A stretch of 64,000 bases of DNA, from assembly GCF_003712105.1 (NCBI RefSeq), contig NZ_RHLG01000005.1, positions 248,001-312,000 of the forward strand. Reading direction: 5' to 3'. This DNA comes from Winogradskyella sp. Its GTDB lineage: Bacteria > Bacteroidota > Bacteroidia > Flavobacteriales > Flavobacteriaceae. Position 1 is the first letter of the stretch. Each line of letters begins with the position of its first letter. The notes under the pieces are model-generated. The model saw only the letters and a list, made by a program, of their open reading frames with translations. It was not told where the DNA came from and made no database searches. A program made the position numbers and the translations under genes. Below are positions 46,797 through 56,441 of the stretch, piece by piece.

Positions 46797-47609
46797 ATGG
46801 AAATACAAGATTGGATAGATAAAGGATATGACCTAATTATTGACTTTGGACCAAAACTAATCGCTGCTTTTCTAATATGGATTATTGGAGGCTTTTTAGT
46901 AAGATTCGTTACAAATACAGCGCGAAAAATAATGACAAAACAAGACTATGACATTAGCTTAGTTAAGTTTTTATCTAATCTTATTTACTGGTCATTAAAG
47001 ATTTTATTAATTGTAGTCATTCTATCTACAGTTGGTATCGAGACTACGTCTTTTGCAGCTATATTAGCTGCTGCTGGTTTGGCGATTGGCATGGCTCTAC
47101 AAGGTTCTTTAGGGAATTTTGCCGGTGGTGTACTGATTATGATTTTTAAGCCTTTTAAAATTGGAGACTTAGTTGAAGCACAAGGTGAAATCGGCGTTGT
47201 AAAAGAAATTGAAATTTTTACAACTAAACTTACTGGTTTATCCAATAAAGAAATTATTCTGCCTAACGCTACTTTGTCTAATGGAACTATCATAAACTAC
47301 ACGACTGAAGGCACGCGTAGAGTAGATTTAGTTATTGGTGTTAGTTATGATGCAGATATTAAACAAACTAAAGACGTAATGATGAATGTCCTGACATCTC
47401 ACCCAAAAGTACTAACTGATATTGCACCGACTGTCGATGTGTTAGAGCTTGCAGACAGCTCTGTTAATTTTGCTGTTAGACCTTGGTGTAAAACCGAAGA
47501 TTACTGGGATGTGTATTTTGGCATTACTGAAAATATAAAATTAGCGCTTGATAAAGCAGGAATTGAAATTCCTTATCCTCATACAGTAGAAATTAAAAAA
47601 CAAGGTTAA
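46797..47609 (+). CDS. Small-conductance mechanosensitive channel (MscS family)
   Basis: 270 residues, close to E. coli MscS. Three transmembrane helices lie at about 17-38, 60-82 and 87-115. The third is the pore helix AAAGLAIGMALQGSLGNFAGG with the alternating Gly/Ala packing. The cytoplasmic beta and vestibule domain follows (FKIGDLVEAQGEIGVVKEIE, NKEIILPNATLSNGTIINY), ending PYPHTVEIKKQG. It releases solutes on osmotic downshock. It begins just after the upstream terminator and is convergent with tsaB. Confidence 0.94.
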   Translation: MEIQDWIDKGYDLIIDFGPKLIAAFLIWIIGGFLVRFVTNTARKIMTKQDYDISLVKFLSNLIYWSLKILLIVVILSTVGIETTSFAAILAAAGLAIGMALQGSLGNFAGGVLIMIFKPFKIGDLVEAQGEIGVVKEIEIFTTKLTGLSNKEIILPNATLSNGTIINYTTEGTRRVDLVIGVSYDADIKQTKDVMMNVLTSHPKVLTDIAPTVDVLELADSSVNFAVRPWCKTEDYWDVYFGITENIKLALDKAGIEIPYPHTVEIKKQG

Positions 47610-47652
47610 TTCTGTAATTAAGGCTTGTAAATCAAATGCAACTAATTGTTAT

Positions 47653-48324
47653 TTACCTTTTGGATTTTACAGCCACAAAGTCTTTTAAATAATAAGGTTC
47701 AAAATAAGCGACATCTTCAAAGTCACTTATTTTGAACTTTTTATTTGCCATTATAGCCATTGTGGAGGCTGACGGTAATTTATTATCTACAAATTTTGCG
47801 TTTTGATGCTTAATAACTTGTTTAGTTTTTTCGACACCATTACCTAAAAAATAGACATTTTGATGTTGCAATTCTGAAGCAAAGCTATCTTCGTCTATTA
47901 GTTCTGCATTTACATCTCTGACTAGTTCATAGTTAGCATCTAGAATTGCAGAATAGACTTCCATTCGTCTTGCATCTAGCATGGGTATAATTATGCCTTC
48001 TGTAATTGTAATTTGATGGGCTAGAGCTTCTAATGTTGAGACTGAAATCAATGGCTTATTTAATGCGTAACAAAGCCCTTTTGCAGCAGAAACTCCAATT
48101 CTTAATCCTGTATAAGATCCTGGACCTTTACTTATTGCAATTGCATCCAGTTCGTGTTTAGACATTTTAGCAGTTTCTAAAACATCGTTAATAAATACGT
48201 GAAGTTTTTCGGCATGAGAATAACCAGAATTATTATCCTCTTTTAAAACCAAAATCTCCTCATCTTTAGATAAGGAGACTGAACAATTGGTTGTACTTGT
48301 TTCTATATTTAGAATTAGCGCCAT
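47653..48324 (-). CDS. tsaB: tRNA threonylcarbamoyladenosine biosynthesis protein TsaB
   Basis: 223 residues. ASKHA-fold partner of TsaD in making t6A37 in ANN-decoding tRNAs. Motifs: LILNIETSTTNCSVSLS at the N-terminus, the dimer-region SGYSHAEKLHVFIN, and AISKGPGSYTGLRIGVSAAKGLCYAL, then IPMLDARRMEVYSAI. It starts 3 bp after the export operon's last adaptor gene, so it is read through from the transporter promoter; the two functions are unrelated. Confidence 0.95.
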   Translation of the reverse strand: MALILNIETSTTNCSVSLSKDEEILVLKEDNNSGYSHAEKLHVFINDVLETAKMSKHELDAIAISKGPGSYTGLRIGVSAAKGLCYALNKPLISVSTLEALAHQITITEGIIIPMLDARRMEVYSAILDANYELVRDVNAELIDEDSFASELQHQNVYFLGNGVEKTKQVIKHQNAKFVDNKLPSASTMAIMANKKFKISDFEDVAYFEPYYLKDFVAVKSKR

Positions 48325-48327
48325 TGC

Positions 48328-49641
48328 TTATTCTTCATCACTTTCTTCTGGTGAAGATTTTGATTTGTTTTTGTTTTCAACCTTATCTCCAGGCTTCAAA
48401 GTTTTAGATACCATATTATATGGTCCAGTAATAATTTTATCACCTTCTTTTAATCCTGAAATAATTTCAATATTAGTGTCGTCTTGTATACCAGTTTTTA
48501 CAACTCTTAACTTTGCAACATTGTTTTCATTTACAAATACACATTCAAACTTTTCTTCTTCTTTAGAAGAATCATCTTCATCCACATCTCCTTCTACCTT
48601 TGCGCCATAAATTTTCTTTGTAGATGTTGTATCTGTTTTTATAACAATTGCACTAATAGGGACTGCAACAGCTTTTTCTCTTTTATCTGTAATTATATCT
48701 ACTGTAGCTGTCATACCTGGTCTGAAAGGCGAGTAACTTTCAGGCTTACCTTCTGTTAATTCAGCATATGAGTCCTCTAAAATTCTGACTTTAACCTTGA
48801 AATTGGTAACCTGATCCGCAGCCAACGTACCAGCAGCTGAATTAGCAATTTCAGTTACTATTCCTTTAAACTCCTTTTTCAAATAAGCGTCCACTTCAAC
48901 AATTGTTGTATCTCCGATATTTACTTTAACAATATCATTCTCATTAACATCTACCTCAACTTCCATATTGTTTAGGTTGGCAACACGTAAAATCTCTGTA
49001 CCAGCCATTTGCTGTGTACCTACAACTCGCTCTCCTAGCTCAACACTAAGCAATGAAATTGTACCACTCATTGGCGCATAAATTGTTGTTCTGCCTAGGT
49101 TATCTCTCGCTTCGTTAACTGATGCTCCAGCACTTTGCACACTGTAATATGCAGAACTTTTGCCTGCTTCAGCGGTTTCGTAAGTGGCTACTGCTCTATC
49201 CCAATCTGCCCTTGAAATTACACCTTTTTCAAAAAGTGCTTTATTTCTATCGTAGTCAGCTTTAGCTTGTTTTAATGTTGCCTCTGCTTGTTCAAGACTT
49301 GCCTTAACATTCTGATATGTTGCTTGAGACCTATTTAACGCAGATTGAATTAAATCCGGATTTACACGTACTAAAAGGTCTCCTTTTTGTACTTGTTGTC
49401 CTTCCTTAAATGGCAATTCTAGTATCTCACCAGATACTTCACTCGAGATTTTAACCTCAACCTCTGGTTGAATCTTACCTGTTGCAGAAACTGTTTCAAT
49501 AACTTCTTTTAATGCTACATTTTTAGTGGTTACCTGTTTGAAATTTCCTTTTTTTCCAAACATTCCAGTAGATTTACCTACAACTAAAAGCAGAAGTATT
49601 GCTGCAAAAGCTATCAGTACTATTTTTAATGTTCTACTCAT
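48328..49641 (-). CDS. MacA-like periplasmic adaptor (HlyD/RND family), second copy
   Basis: 437 residues. The N-terminal membrane anchor is ALIAFAAILLLLVVGKSTG-like. The barrel-sandwich region is EVKISSEVSGEILELPFKEGQ. A long helical hairpin (QATYQNVKASLEQAEATLKQAKADYDR split by KGVISRADWD) and a beta-barrel domain follow, and the acidic C-terminal tail is rich in Lys/Ser/Glu. It links inner-membrane permeases to the TolC-like protein. It follows the TolC gene by 2 bp. Confidence 0.9.
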   Translation of the reverse strand: MSRTLKIVLIAFAAILLLLVVGKSTGMFGKKGNFKQVTTKNVALKEVIETVSATGKIQPEVEVKISSEVSGEILELPFKEGQQVQKGDLLVRVNPDLIQSALNRSQATYQNVKASLEQAEATLKQAKADYDRNKALFEKGVISRADWDRAVATYETAEAGKSSAYYSVQSAGASVNEARDNLGRTTIYAPMSGTISLLSVELGERVVGTQQMAGTEILRVANLNNMEVEVDVNENDIVKVNIGDTTIVEVDAYLKKEFKGIVTEIANSAAGTLAADQVTNFKVKVRILEDSYAELTEGKPESYSPFRPGMTATVDIITDKREKAVAVPISAIVIKTDTTSTKKIYGAKVEGDVDEDDSSKEEEKFECVFVNENNVAKLRVVKTGIQDDTNIEIISGLKEGDKIITGPYNMVSKTLKPGDKVENKNKSKSSPEESDEE

Positions 49642-49643
49642 TT

Positions 49644-51083
49644 TTAAAATTTTAATTCTGTGGCTGGTATACCAAAATACAATTCTAAGACTTTAAGTCT
49701 AAAAATGTAATCGTATTTGGCCGTATTTAAGTTGATTTTTGAATTATCGTATCTCAATTTAGCTTGGCTAAAATCGAAGGCATTCGTTAAACCTTCATCA
49801 TATCTAGCCTTTGCATATTGGTACGCAAGTTCTTGAGATTCTAATGCTTTTTCAGCTGCTTCATAAGCTTTTAAGGTACCTTTAGCATCTACATACGCTT
49901 GATAAACTGTAGATTCTAAATCTAACTCCGCTTGCTCTAGCTGATATTTGCTACGCTCAAGATTTATCTTATTTCGTTTTACATTGGCCCTAGTGTTAAA
50001 CCCATTAAATATTGGGATGTTAAGACTAAAACCATAATTTACACCATCATTGGTATATAACTGATCGATAAATGAATCTGCAGGAACCTCAATCGTAGAT
50101 GTATTAGGGAATTCGGCTACAACGGATTGCCCTGTTCCTTGCACTACACCTATTTGTTGCGTAACAGTTGGGTTATTTGGATCTACGACTTGCGTAAAAC
50201 TTGGTGCATCTGCATATCGAGTATTATAGCCAAAAAATGCCGATAGTGTTGGTAAATATGCTCCTCGAGAAATTTGTAAGTCTTTCTTTGCTAATTCTAC
50301 ATTCTGCTCTGCAATTCTAATCTCCGAACGATTTTCTTTTGCTTTTGCTATAATCTCTGAAGCCGATGCATCAGATATAGAATCTACAATTCCATAGCCT
50401 TCATCCTCTATATCAAAATTTTCATAATCCTTTATCAATAATACTTGCGCTAAGCTTATTAGAGATATTTTAATTTGGTTTTCTGCATTAACAATAGATT
50501 GTTGTTCACTTGCATCTGTTGCTTTTATTTCTAACAAATCACCTTGAGGAAGTGTACCAACATCAACTAACTCTTCAGTTTGTTTGATTTGTTGTTTGGT
50601 AACTTGATTTTGAGATATTAATACTTCCAAGTTCGCTTTGTTTAAAAGTACTTGCAAATAACTATTGGCTACAAGTAAAGAGATATCATCTTTCATTTTA
50701 GATAGACGATACTGACTTGCTAACTTCGAGATTTTTGCTCTTTGTGCAGTTCTATAGTTTCTAAGGCCATCAAAAACCGTATAGCCAACATTAATATTAC
50801 CAGAAGCAGACAAAAACGTTGTAGTCTGTGCATTATTTGTTAACGGGTTAAAACTAAGACCTGTATTCTCATTAACACCTGATGAGGCATTAAAAGATGG
50901 TAAGAAATTGCCCAATGCTGTTAAACTTTCAAGGTCTGCAGTATCGACATCTAGTTCGCTCTGCTTAATTGAAATGTTATTTTCCAAGGCGTGTTCAACG
51001 CACTCTCTCAGTGTCCACTTTTTTTGAGCATTTACATTTAATCCAAAAATAAATGCTACTATAATTATGATTGATTTTTTCAT
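49644..51083 (-). CDS. TolC-family outer-membrane efflux channel
   Basis: 479 residues. Signal peptide to about 19 (GLNVNAQ). Two OEP repeats of long alpha-helices follow: WTLRECVEHALENNISIKQ (the usual first helix) and a second set starting near SEIRIAEQNVELAKKDLQISRGAYLPTL, with the conserved periplasmic turn in YGFSLNIPIFNGF. It forms the exit duct for the ABC export system encoded around it. It lies between the two adaptor genes. Confidence 0.93.
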   Translation of the reverse strand: MKKSIIIIVAFIFGLNVNAQKKWTLRECVEHALENNISIKQSELDVDTADLESLTALGNFLPSFNASSGVNENTGLSFNPLTNNAQTTTFLSASGNINVGYTVFDGLRNYRTAQRAKISKLASQYRLSKMKDDISLLVANSYLQVLLNKANLEVLISQNQVTKQQIKQTEELVDVGTLPQGDLLEIKATDASEQQSIVNAENQIKISLISLAQVLLIKDYENFDIEDEGYGIVDSISDASASEIIAKAKENRSEIRIAEQNVELAKKDLQISRGAYLPTLSAFFGYNTRYADAPSFTQVVDPNNPTVTQQIGVVQGTGQSVVAEFPNTSTIEVPADSFIDQLYTNDGVNYGFSLNIPIFNGFNTRANVKRNKINLERSKYQLEQAELDLESTVYQAYVDAKGTLKAYEAAEKALESQELAYQYAKARYDEGLTNAFDFSQAKLRYDNSKINLNTAKYDYIFRLKVLELYFGIPATELKF

Positions 51084-51133
51084 GATATGTGCTATATGTC
51101 TATATAAATGTTAAAGTGTTACAGAAAATGAAA

Positions 51134-52297
51134 TTAATTTCGTCCAGCATATGCTGGTGGTCCTTGCAATTGATTCCACACTTTTATTTTATCTGTATCC
51201 GAAATACCACTTTTAACTTCTACAAAAATGCCATTACTAATTCCTAATTCAACATCTTTTTTCTCGAACTTCTGGTCTCCAACCTCAATTTCTACAAATG
51301 GTTTTTTGGTTTCAGGGTCGTATTGTACTAAAGCTTCCTTTATAGCCAACACGTCTTCTGCCTTGTCTAAAATAATAGAAGCATTTGCGCTTAAACCTGC
51401 TCTGATGAATGTAGAATCTATACTCTCTAACGAACCTTCAATTTCAAACTGAATTGCTCCATTTTCAGCAATACCTTTAGGTGCAATATAATCTAACACA
51501 GCGTCAAATTTGTGATTTTCAATTGCACCAACAGTAATTTCAAGAGGTAAACCTTCTTTAATTTTTCCAACTTCACTCTCATCCACTTTTCCTTCAAAAA
51601 TCATTTTAGTGACATCGGCTAATGAAGCTATGGATGTACCTTCATTAAAATTATTAGCTTCAATAACTTGGTTACCTTCTTTTACAGGGACGTCTAACAC
51701 CATACCTGATACAGTTGCTCTAACCTGTGTTTGAGCTATGCTTCCCAGACCTGACGTCGTACCAGTTTTAATGATATCGTAATTCTGTCTTGACTGTCTG
51801 ACGTCAATTCGTGATTGCTCAACTCTTTGTTTTGCTTGAAGGTATGTATTATTAACCTGGTCGAAATCGTTAGCTGAAATGACACCTTTATCAAACAATT
51901 GCTTTTGTCTGTCGTAAATTGCTTTTTGGGTTTTAAAATTAATCTCAGCTGTTTGCAATGCTGTTTGATTAGAAGCAATATTATTTTTTGCACTAGTTAA
52001 CGAAGAGACATTTGGTATTACTCTAATTTTTGCAATTAAATCACCTTCTTTAACAAACTGTCCTGCTTCTACATAAACCTCTTCTATAACTCCAGAAATA
52101 TTTGGTTTTATTAAAATCTCTTCTTCAGGAACAATACTTCCTGTAGCAACAGTGTTAACTACTATTGTTTCTTTAGAAGCCATTTGTGTTGTGTATGTTA
52201 CTGGGTCTTCTTGATTTTTGCGCCATAGGTAAAATAATGCTACGCCAAATACTAGGACTATAGCAATTAATACGATTACGGTGGTGGTTCTTTTCAT
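51134..52297 (-). CDS. MacA-like periplasmic adaptor (HlyD/RND family), first copy
   Basis: 387 residues. N-terminal anchor VIVLIAIVLVFGVALFYLW. Then EILIKPNISGVIEEVYVEAGQ (lipoyl-like half), a hairpin with QKQLFDKGVISANDFDQVNN, the second lipoyl half VSGMVLDVPVKEGNQV and a beta-barrel. It is 28 bp downstream of the second permease gene. It is distinct in sequence from the other adaptor, so the pair probably forms or alternates in the same pump. Confidence 0.9.
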   Translation of the reverse strand: MKRTTTVIVLIAIVLVFGVALFYLWRKNQEDPVTYTTQMASKETIVVNTVATGSIVPEEEILIKPNISGVIEEVYVEAGQFVKEGDLIAKIRVIPNVSSLTSAKNNIASNQTALQTAEINFKTQKAIYDRQKQLFDKGVISANDFDQVNNTYLQAKQRVEQSRIDVRQSRQNYDIIKTGTTSGLGSIAQTQVRATVSGMVLDVPVKEGNQVIEANNFNEGTSIASLADVTKMIFEGKVDESEVGKIKEGLPLEITVGAIENHKFDAVLDYIAPKGIAENGAIQFEIEGSLESIDSTFIRAGLSANASIILDKAEDVLAIKEALVQYDPETKKPFVEIEVGDQKFEKKDVELGISNGIFVEVKSGISDTDKIKVWNQLQGPPAYAGRN

Positions 52298-52325
52298 GAT
52301 TGAGATATGATATAACTTTATAAAT

Positions 52326-53585
52326 TTATTCGATTCTTAATGCGTCTACAGGTTTCATTTTTGTAGCGCGATTGGCAGGAATTAATCCAGCTAAAAGTCC
52401 TGCGAGGACTAAAATTGTAAGCGCTATAACTACAACTGTCATATTTACACTTGGATTAGCAAAATTTTCTACTGGACCAACACTATCTAAAATAGAGTTC
52501 ATTCCCCAAATCACTGCAGCTGCAAATGCAACACCTACCATTCCAGATAGAATAGTTAGGATTAAGCTCTCTTGTAAAATTTGCCCTTTAATAGACCAAG
52601 GAGTAGCTCCTAAGGCTCGCCTTACTCCTATTTCTTTTGTTCGCTCTTTAACAACTATAAGCATAATGTTATTGATGCCTATAACTCCAGAAGTTAAAAC
52701 TAAAATCCCAACAAAATAGCCTACGATTGCGAGGATACTGAATAATCCATTTATGCGTCCAAACTGCTCTGATAAATCAAAATGACCGATAGCCCTATCA
52801 TCTTCAGGATGAACAGTATGTCTAGATTTCATTAATGTAAATATGCGTTCTTTGATACTTGTAATTGGCACATTATCAGTAGCGGTAAGCGCAAACCAAC
52901 TTACGCGGTCTCCAAAATTAAATGCTTGACTAAATGTTGTAAAAGGGATAAAAATAGTATTTGCCTCTTCTTCAGAATCCCCTTGAGAGTTAGCCATCTT
53001 AAACGTACCAACTACTAGGAAATTAACACCATTGATCTTTATGTAAGATCCAATAACGTCTTCATCTTTATCATATAAACCAGCTACCACATCAGGCCCA
53101 ATGACACAAATTTTACGTTTTGCATTTATATCTGAATAACTTAAAAATCTACCCTCAATGATATCCATTGGTTTTTGCTTAATAAACTCAGGATAATCAC
53201 CATAGATTTCGAAAGCACCAGTTTTTGTACCTCTTATAACATTATTTGCACCTTGAAATCCTCCAAGTTGGTTTCTTGGAGATATATATTTTAACTCAGG
53301 AAATGCTTCTCTTAGTGCAGCAACATCATCTGTTTTGTATCTAAAAAATCTTGCTTTTGGTAATCCTTTATATGGTTTTGATGTCCCTCGAGACCACATA
53401 AACATCGAGTTGGTAGCAAAATTTCCAAAATCAGCAGTAACACCATTTCTTAAACCATTAGTAAGTGCTAAGAGTAATACTAAAATTGTAATTCCCCAAA
53501 ATACTCCAAATGCAGTAAGTAGCGTTCTTACTTTATTGGCATTAAGCGCTTCTAATATTTCGTCCCAGCGGTCTTTGTTGAACAT
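52326..53585 (-). CDS. MacB-like ABC transporter permease (FtsX family), second copy
   Basis: 419 residues. N-terminal helix near 20-40 (TLLTAFGVFWGITILVLLLA), a large periplasmic MacB_PCD domain to about 280, then three C-terminal helices in the FtsX domain with NNIMLIVVKERTKEIGVRRALGA (the coupling segment), ending AGLLAGLIPANRATKMKPVDALRIE. Type VII (MacB-like) ABC permeases do mechanotransmission instead of moving the substrate through the membrane. It starts 1 bp after its paralog's stop. Confidence 0.92.
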   Translation of the reverse strand: MFNKDRWDEILEALNANKVRTLLTAFGVFWGITILVLLLALTNGLRNGVTADFGNFATNSMFMWSRGTSKPYKGLPKARFFRYKTDDVAALREAFPELKYISPRNQLGGFQGANNVIRGTKTGAFEIYGDYPEFIKQKPMDIIEGRFLSYSDINAKRKICVIGPDVVAGLYDKDEDVIGSYIKINGVNFLVVGTFKMANSQGDSEEEANTIFIPFTTFSQAFNFGDRVSWFALTATDNVPITSIKERIFTLMKSRHTVHPEDDRAIGHFDLSEQFGRINGLFSILAIVGYFVGILVLTSGVIGINNIMLIVVKERTKEIGVRRALGATPWSIKGQILQESLILTILSGMVGVAFAAAVIWGMNSILDSVGPVENFANPSVNMTVVVIALTILVLAGLLAGLIPANRATKMKPVDALRIE

Positions 53586-53586
53586 A

Positions 53587-54831
53587 CTACTCGTCTCTTA
53601 ATGCTACTATAGGTTTAATTTTTGCTGCTCTATAGGCAGGTAAAAAGCCAGCAAAAGCACCAGCAGCTACCAAAATAAATACAGTTGTAATGGCTGTGCC
53701 AAAATCGACTTGTGGAAATTTAATAAATGGGCTGTCAACTTGAGGTCCGACTAATTCTAGTAATGCTAATCCAGCAGTTAGACCAAATAACCCAGAAAAC
53801 ATTGTTACAAAAATCGCCTCTTGTAAAATCATTCCGATTATTGAAGCTGGAACAGCTCCTAAAGCTTTGCGTATACCAATTTCTTTAGTGCGTTCTTTAA
53901 CAATAATTATCATAATATTTCCAACACCTACTACCCCTGCTATAATTGTGCCTATACCAATAAACCAAAATACGGCTTTGATGGTGTCGATTAATGAGTA
54001 AATTTTCTCTGCTTCTTCAAGAGTATTATTAACTCTAACTGCTGCCGTGTCATCAGGTGAGATAATGTGCTTTTCTTTTAAATCTCTTTCGATAGCTTCT
54101 GTCACATTTTTTGAAAGCGCTACCGCTTCATCAAAGTTTTTAGACATCTTTACTGTAAAAGACATATTTCGTATATCATCACCACCATTAAAAGCCATAC
54201 GCGCAGATGTAAGTGGCAAAAATACTTGACTTTCTTCTCGCTCACCACCTGGGTCGAAATAAACACCAACTACTTTATACGAAATACCAAAAATAGAAAT
54301 GTATTTATCTATTGGGTCTTCATCTTTAAATATATCTTGCTTTACCTTATTCCCAATAACAGCAACCTTCTTAGCCTCATTAATATCAGATTGGTTTATA
54401 AACCTTCCGTTTCCAATATCAGCATTTTCTATAAACTGATTGTCTGGTAATACGCCTTGAACTCTATAATTCCCAGTTTCGTTCTTGTATGTTATTTGTC
54501 CGCCCCAAATGCTATAATTTGCTGTTCTATATTCTAAATAGTCGTCGTAATTATCTGTAATGAGTGCAAAATCTTCGTCTTTAAGCTGAATGCGTCTTCC
54601 TGGATTTAATCCTTTATAACCTTTTGTTGTTCTTCGTGTTCTGACAAATATTTCGTTTGTAGCATCTTGCTGAAACTCTGTAGTTACTCCATTTTCAATA
54701 CCTGAGCTAAAACCAAGAAGAATTACTAGAATAAAAATACCCGAAGCTACTGATAGACCAGTCAAAAAGGTACGGAGTTTATTTTTCCGTAGTGTTTCGA
54801 ATATTTCTTGCCAGCGCTCTACATTAAACAT
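53587..54831 (-). CDS. MacB-like ABC transporter permease (FtsX family), first copy
   Basis: 414 residues with the same layout as its neighbour: helix near 20-40 (TFLTGLSVASGIFILVILLG), a periplasmic domain, then FtsX helices with GNIMIIIVKERTKEIGIRKALGA, ending GFLPAYRAAKIKPIVALRDE. It overlaps the ATPase gene by 8 bp, so the three are tightly coupled. Two dissimilar permeases suggest a heterodimeric transporter. Confidence 0.92.
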   Translation of the reverse strand: MFNVERWQEIFETLRKNKLRTFLTGLSVASGIFILVILLGFSSGIENGVTTEFQQDATNEIFVRTRRTTKGYKGLNPGRRIQLKDEDFALITDNYDDYLEYRTANYSIWGGQITYKNETGNYRVQGVLPDNQFIENADIGNGRFINQSDINEAKKVAVIGNKVKQDIFKDEDPIDKYISIFGISYKVVGVYFDPGGEREESQVFLPLTSARMAFNGGDDIRNMSFTVKMSKNFDEAVALSKNVTEAIERDLKEKHIISPDDTAAVRVNNTLEEAEKIYSLIDTIKAVFWFIGIGTIIAGVVGVGNIMIIIVKERTKEIGIRKALGAVPASIIGMILQEAIFVTMFSGLFGLTAGLALLELVGPQVDSPFIKFPQVDFGTAITTVFILVAAGAFAGFLPAYRAAKIKPIVALRDE

Positions 54832-55525
54832 ATTGTTGTGCTCTTACTTGTTCTACCGGACTATCGTTTATAATAATCCCATCTTTAAGATTAACTATAC
54901 GCTTTGTCATGTGGGCAATATCGTCCTCATGCGTTACAACTAAAATGGTCTTGCCTTCATCATTAATACCTTGTATTAAATCCATTACTTCATAAGAAGT
55001 CGTTGTGTCTAATGCTCCTGTAGGCTCATCTGCCAATAATACTTTTGGTTCGCTTGCTAATGCTCGTGCAATTGCAACGCGTTGCTTTTGCCCACCAGAC
55101 AGTTCACTTGGCAAATGGTGAGACCAATCTGCTAGGCCAACTTTTTCTAGATAATGATGTGCTTTTTCTATACGTTCTTTTCTTGACATCCCTTTATAAT
55201 ACATGGGCAACGCCACATTATCAACTGCAGATTTATAGTTTATAAGATTGAATGATTGAAAAATAAATCCAAGAAATTCATTACGGTATTTAGCAGCTAC
55301 TTTCTCATTTAAGTTTTTAATTGGAACACCATCGAGAACATAACTACCTTGATCAGCTTCATCTAACATACCCAATATATTAAGCAGTGTAGATTTCCCA
55401 GAACCAGATGATCCCATTATAGAAACTAACTCACCTTCTTTTACATCGAAATTTATTCCCTTCAAAACATGAAGCGAATTGCTACCCATATGATAGGATT
55501 TGTGCAAGTCTTTGATTTGAATCAT
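54824..55525 (-). CDS. MacB/LolD-type ABC transporter ATP-binding protein
   Basis: 233 residues. Walker [17 protein letters not shown]-loop FIFQSFNLI, signature [15 protein letters not shown], Walker [13 protein letters not shown] and the H-loop VVTHEDDIA. It powers the two FtsX permeases. As the first gene of the six-gene export operon plus tsaB it lies 107 bp after a palindrome at 55632-55648. The export substrate is unknown; macrolide, peptide or lipid export are all possible. Confidence 0.94.
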   Translation of the reverse strand: MIQIKDLHKSYHMGSNSLHVLKGINFDVKEGELVSIMGSSGSGKSTLLNILGMLDEADQGSYVLDGVPIKNLNEKVAAKYRNEFLGFIFQSFNLINYKSAVDNVALPMYYKGMSRKERIEKAHHYLEKVGLADWSHHLPSELSGGQKQRVAIARALASEPKVLLADEPTGALDTTTSYEVMDLIQGINDEGKTILVVTHEDDIAHMTKRIVNLKDGIIINDSPVEQVRAQQYV

Positions 55526-55620
55526 AGCAATGGTTAGTTAAATCGTACAATATTACACAAAAGCTGAGCTGGTTAGTGCTAAGTATTTGTTAAGAATTAA
55601 CTTTTTGATTAATATTTATA

Positions 55621-55648
55621 AGACGTCTAAACTGCAACATTGTTACAG
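55621..55648. promoter_or_regulatory. Candidate operator upstream of the ABC export operon
   Basis: AGACGTCT (55621-55628) is a perfect 8-bp palindrome. CTGcAACATTGTTaCAG (55632-55648) is a near-perfect 17-bp palindrome. Both lie about 95-123 bp upstream of the ATPase start. They could bind a repressor; no regulator gene is adjacent. Confidence 0.35.
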
Positions 55649-55663
55649 TAAAACTGGAGAAAT

Positions 55664-55894
55664 TTATGACGCTTTTTTTCTGAAGAATTTCCAATAGATC
55701 ATATACCCTATGCCACCAACCAAAATATAAGGTACAGCCATTAAAAACATAATGCCATCATTTATACCTTCAGCAGCTGATTGATCTTCTCCACTTTCTA
55801 AAACAGCTCTACACATAGCACATTGCGCCAAACTGTCTGATACTAGAATGAGACTAAATATTAATATCAATATGATGCGTTTAAAATTTAGCAT
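55664..55894 (-). CDS. Small membrane protein with a signal-peptide-adjacent CxxC
   Basis: 76 residues. A signal or anchor helix (about 5-24) is followed directly by QCAMCRAVLES, a CxxC pair on the periplasmic side. A second helix comes near 47-68 (GIMFLMAVPYILVGGIGYMIYW) and the tail is basic (KFFRKKAS). Last gene of the oxidase cluster, one base after the DUF420 stop. The CxxC next to SCO genes suggests thiol or copper handling in oxidase assembly, but that is inference; no family name is known to me. Confidence 0.7.
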   Translation of the reverse strand: MLNFKRIILILIFSLILVSDSLAQCAMCRAVLESGEDQSAAEGINDGIMFLMAVPYILVGGIGYMIYWKFFRKKAS

Positions 55895-56440
55895 TTAAGT
55901 ATAATAAGGTGAAATCATGATGTAAACGACTACGCCTGTTACAGCTACATATAGCCATAATGGAAATGTAATTTTAGCTATTTTCTTGTGGCGCTCAAAG
56001 TTATTGGTAATTGCTCTAACATATGTTATTAATACAAATGGAATTATAATTATTGATAGAAGTATGTGCGTAATTAGGATAAAGAAATACACATATTTAA
56101 TAAGTCCTTCACCACCAAATTTGGTGCTATCACTAGTCATATGGTAAGCGACATACATAACCAAGAAAGAAACCGAAAGCGCTATTGCTAACTTCATCAA
56201 GTTTTCGTGCAACTTTCTTCTACCATTTTTAATGGCTACGACAGCAATAATCAAAACAATTGCAGTTAAAGCATTAACTGAAGCATATATTGGTGGTAAA
56301 AAAGATAGTGGTTCTACATCAAAACCTAATCGTCGTAAGTTAACACCAAATAACGCGGCTACTGCCAATGGAATTATAATAGATAAAGCTATAATCCATT
56401 TGTTATACTTTTTTTCTTTGTCAATGTTTACATTACTCAT
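55895..56440 (-). CDS. DUF420 membrane protein (oxidase-cluster associated)
   Basis: 181 residues with five hydrophobic helices (about 15-33, 50-70, 83-102, 118-142, 158-178). Recognised by NLRRLGFDVEPLSFLPPIYASVNALTA and HENLMKLAIALS, with histidines in the loops, as in DUF420/CtaM-like proteins that help mature heme-copper oxidases. It lies 1 bp after the SCO gene and just before the small CxxC gene. The exact function is unproven. Confidence 0.87.
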   Translation of the reverse strand: MSNVNIDKEKKYNKWIIALSIIIPLAVAALFGVNLRRLGFDVEPLSFLPPIYASVNALTAIVLIIAVVAIKNGRRKLHENLMKLAIALSVSFLVMYVAYHMTSDSTKFGGEGLIKYVYFFILITHILLSIIIIPFVLITYVRAITNNFERHKKIAKITFPLWLYVAVTGVVVYIMISPYYT

Positions 56441-56441
56441 A

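Noticed and set aside
46985..47293. 102-residue antisense frame in the MscS gene
   Set aside because: It mirrors a conserved MscS coding stretch; no signal, start context or recognisable motif of its own.
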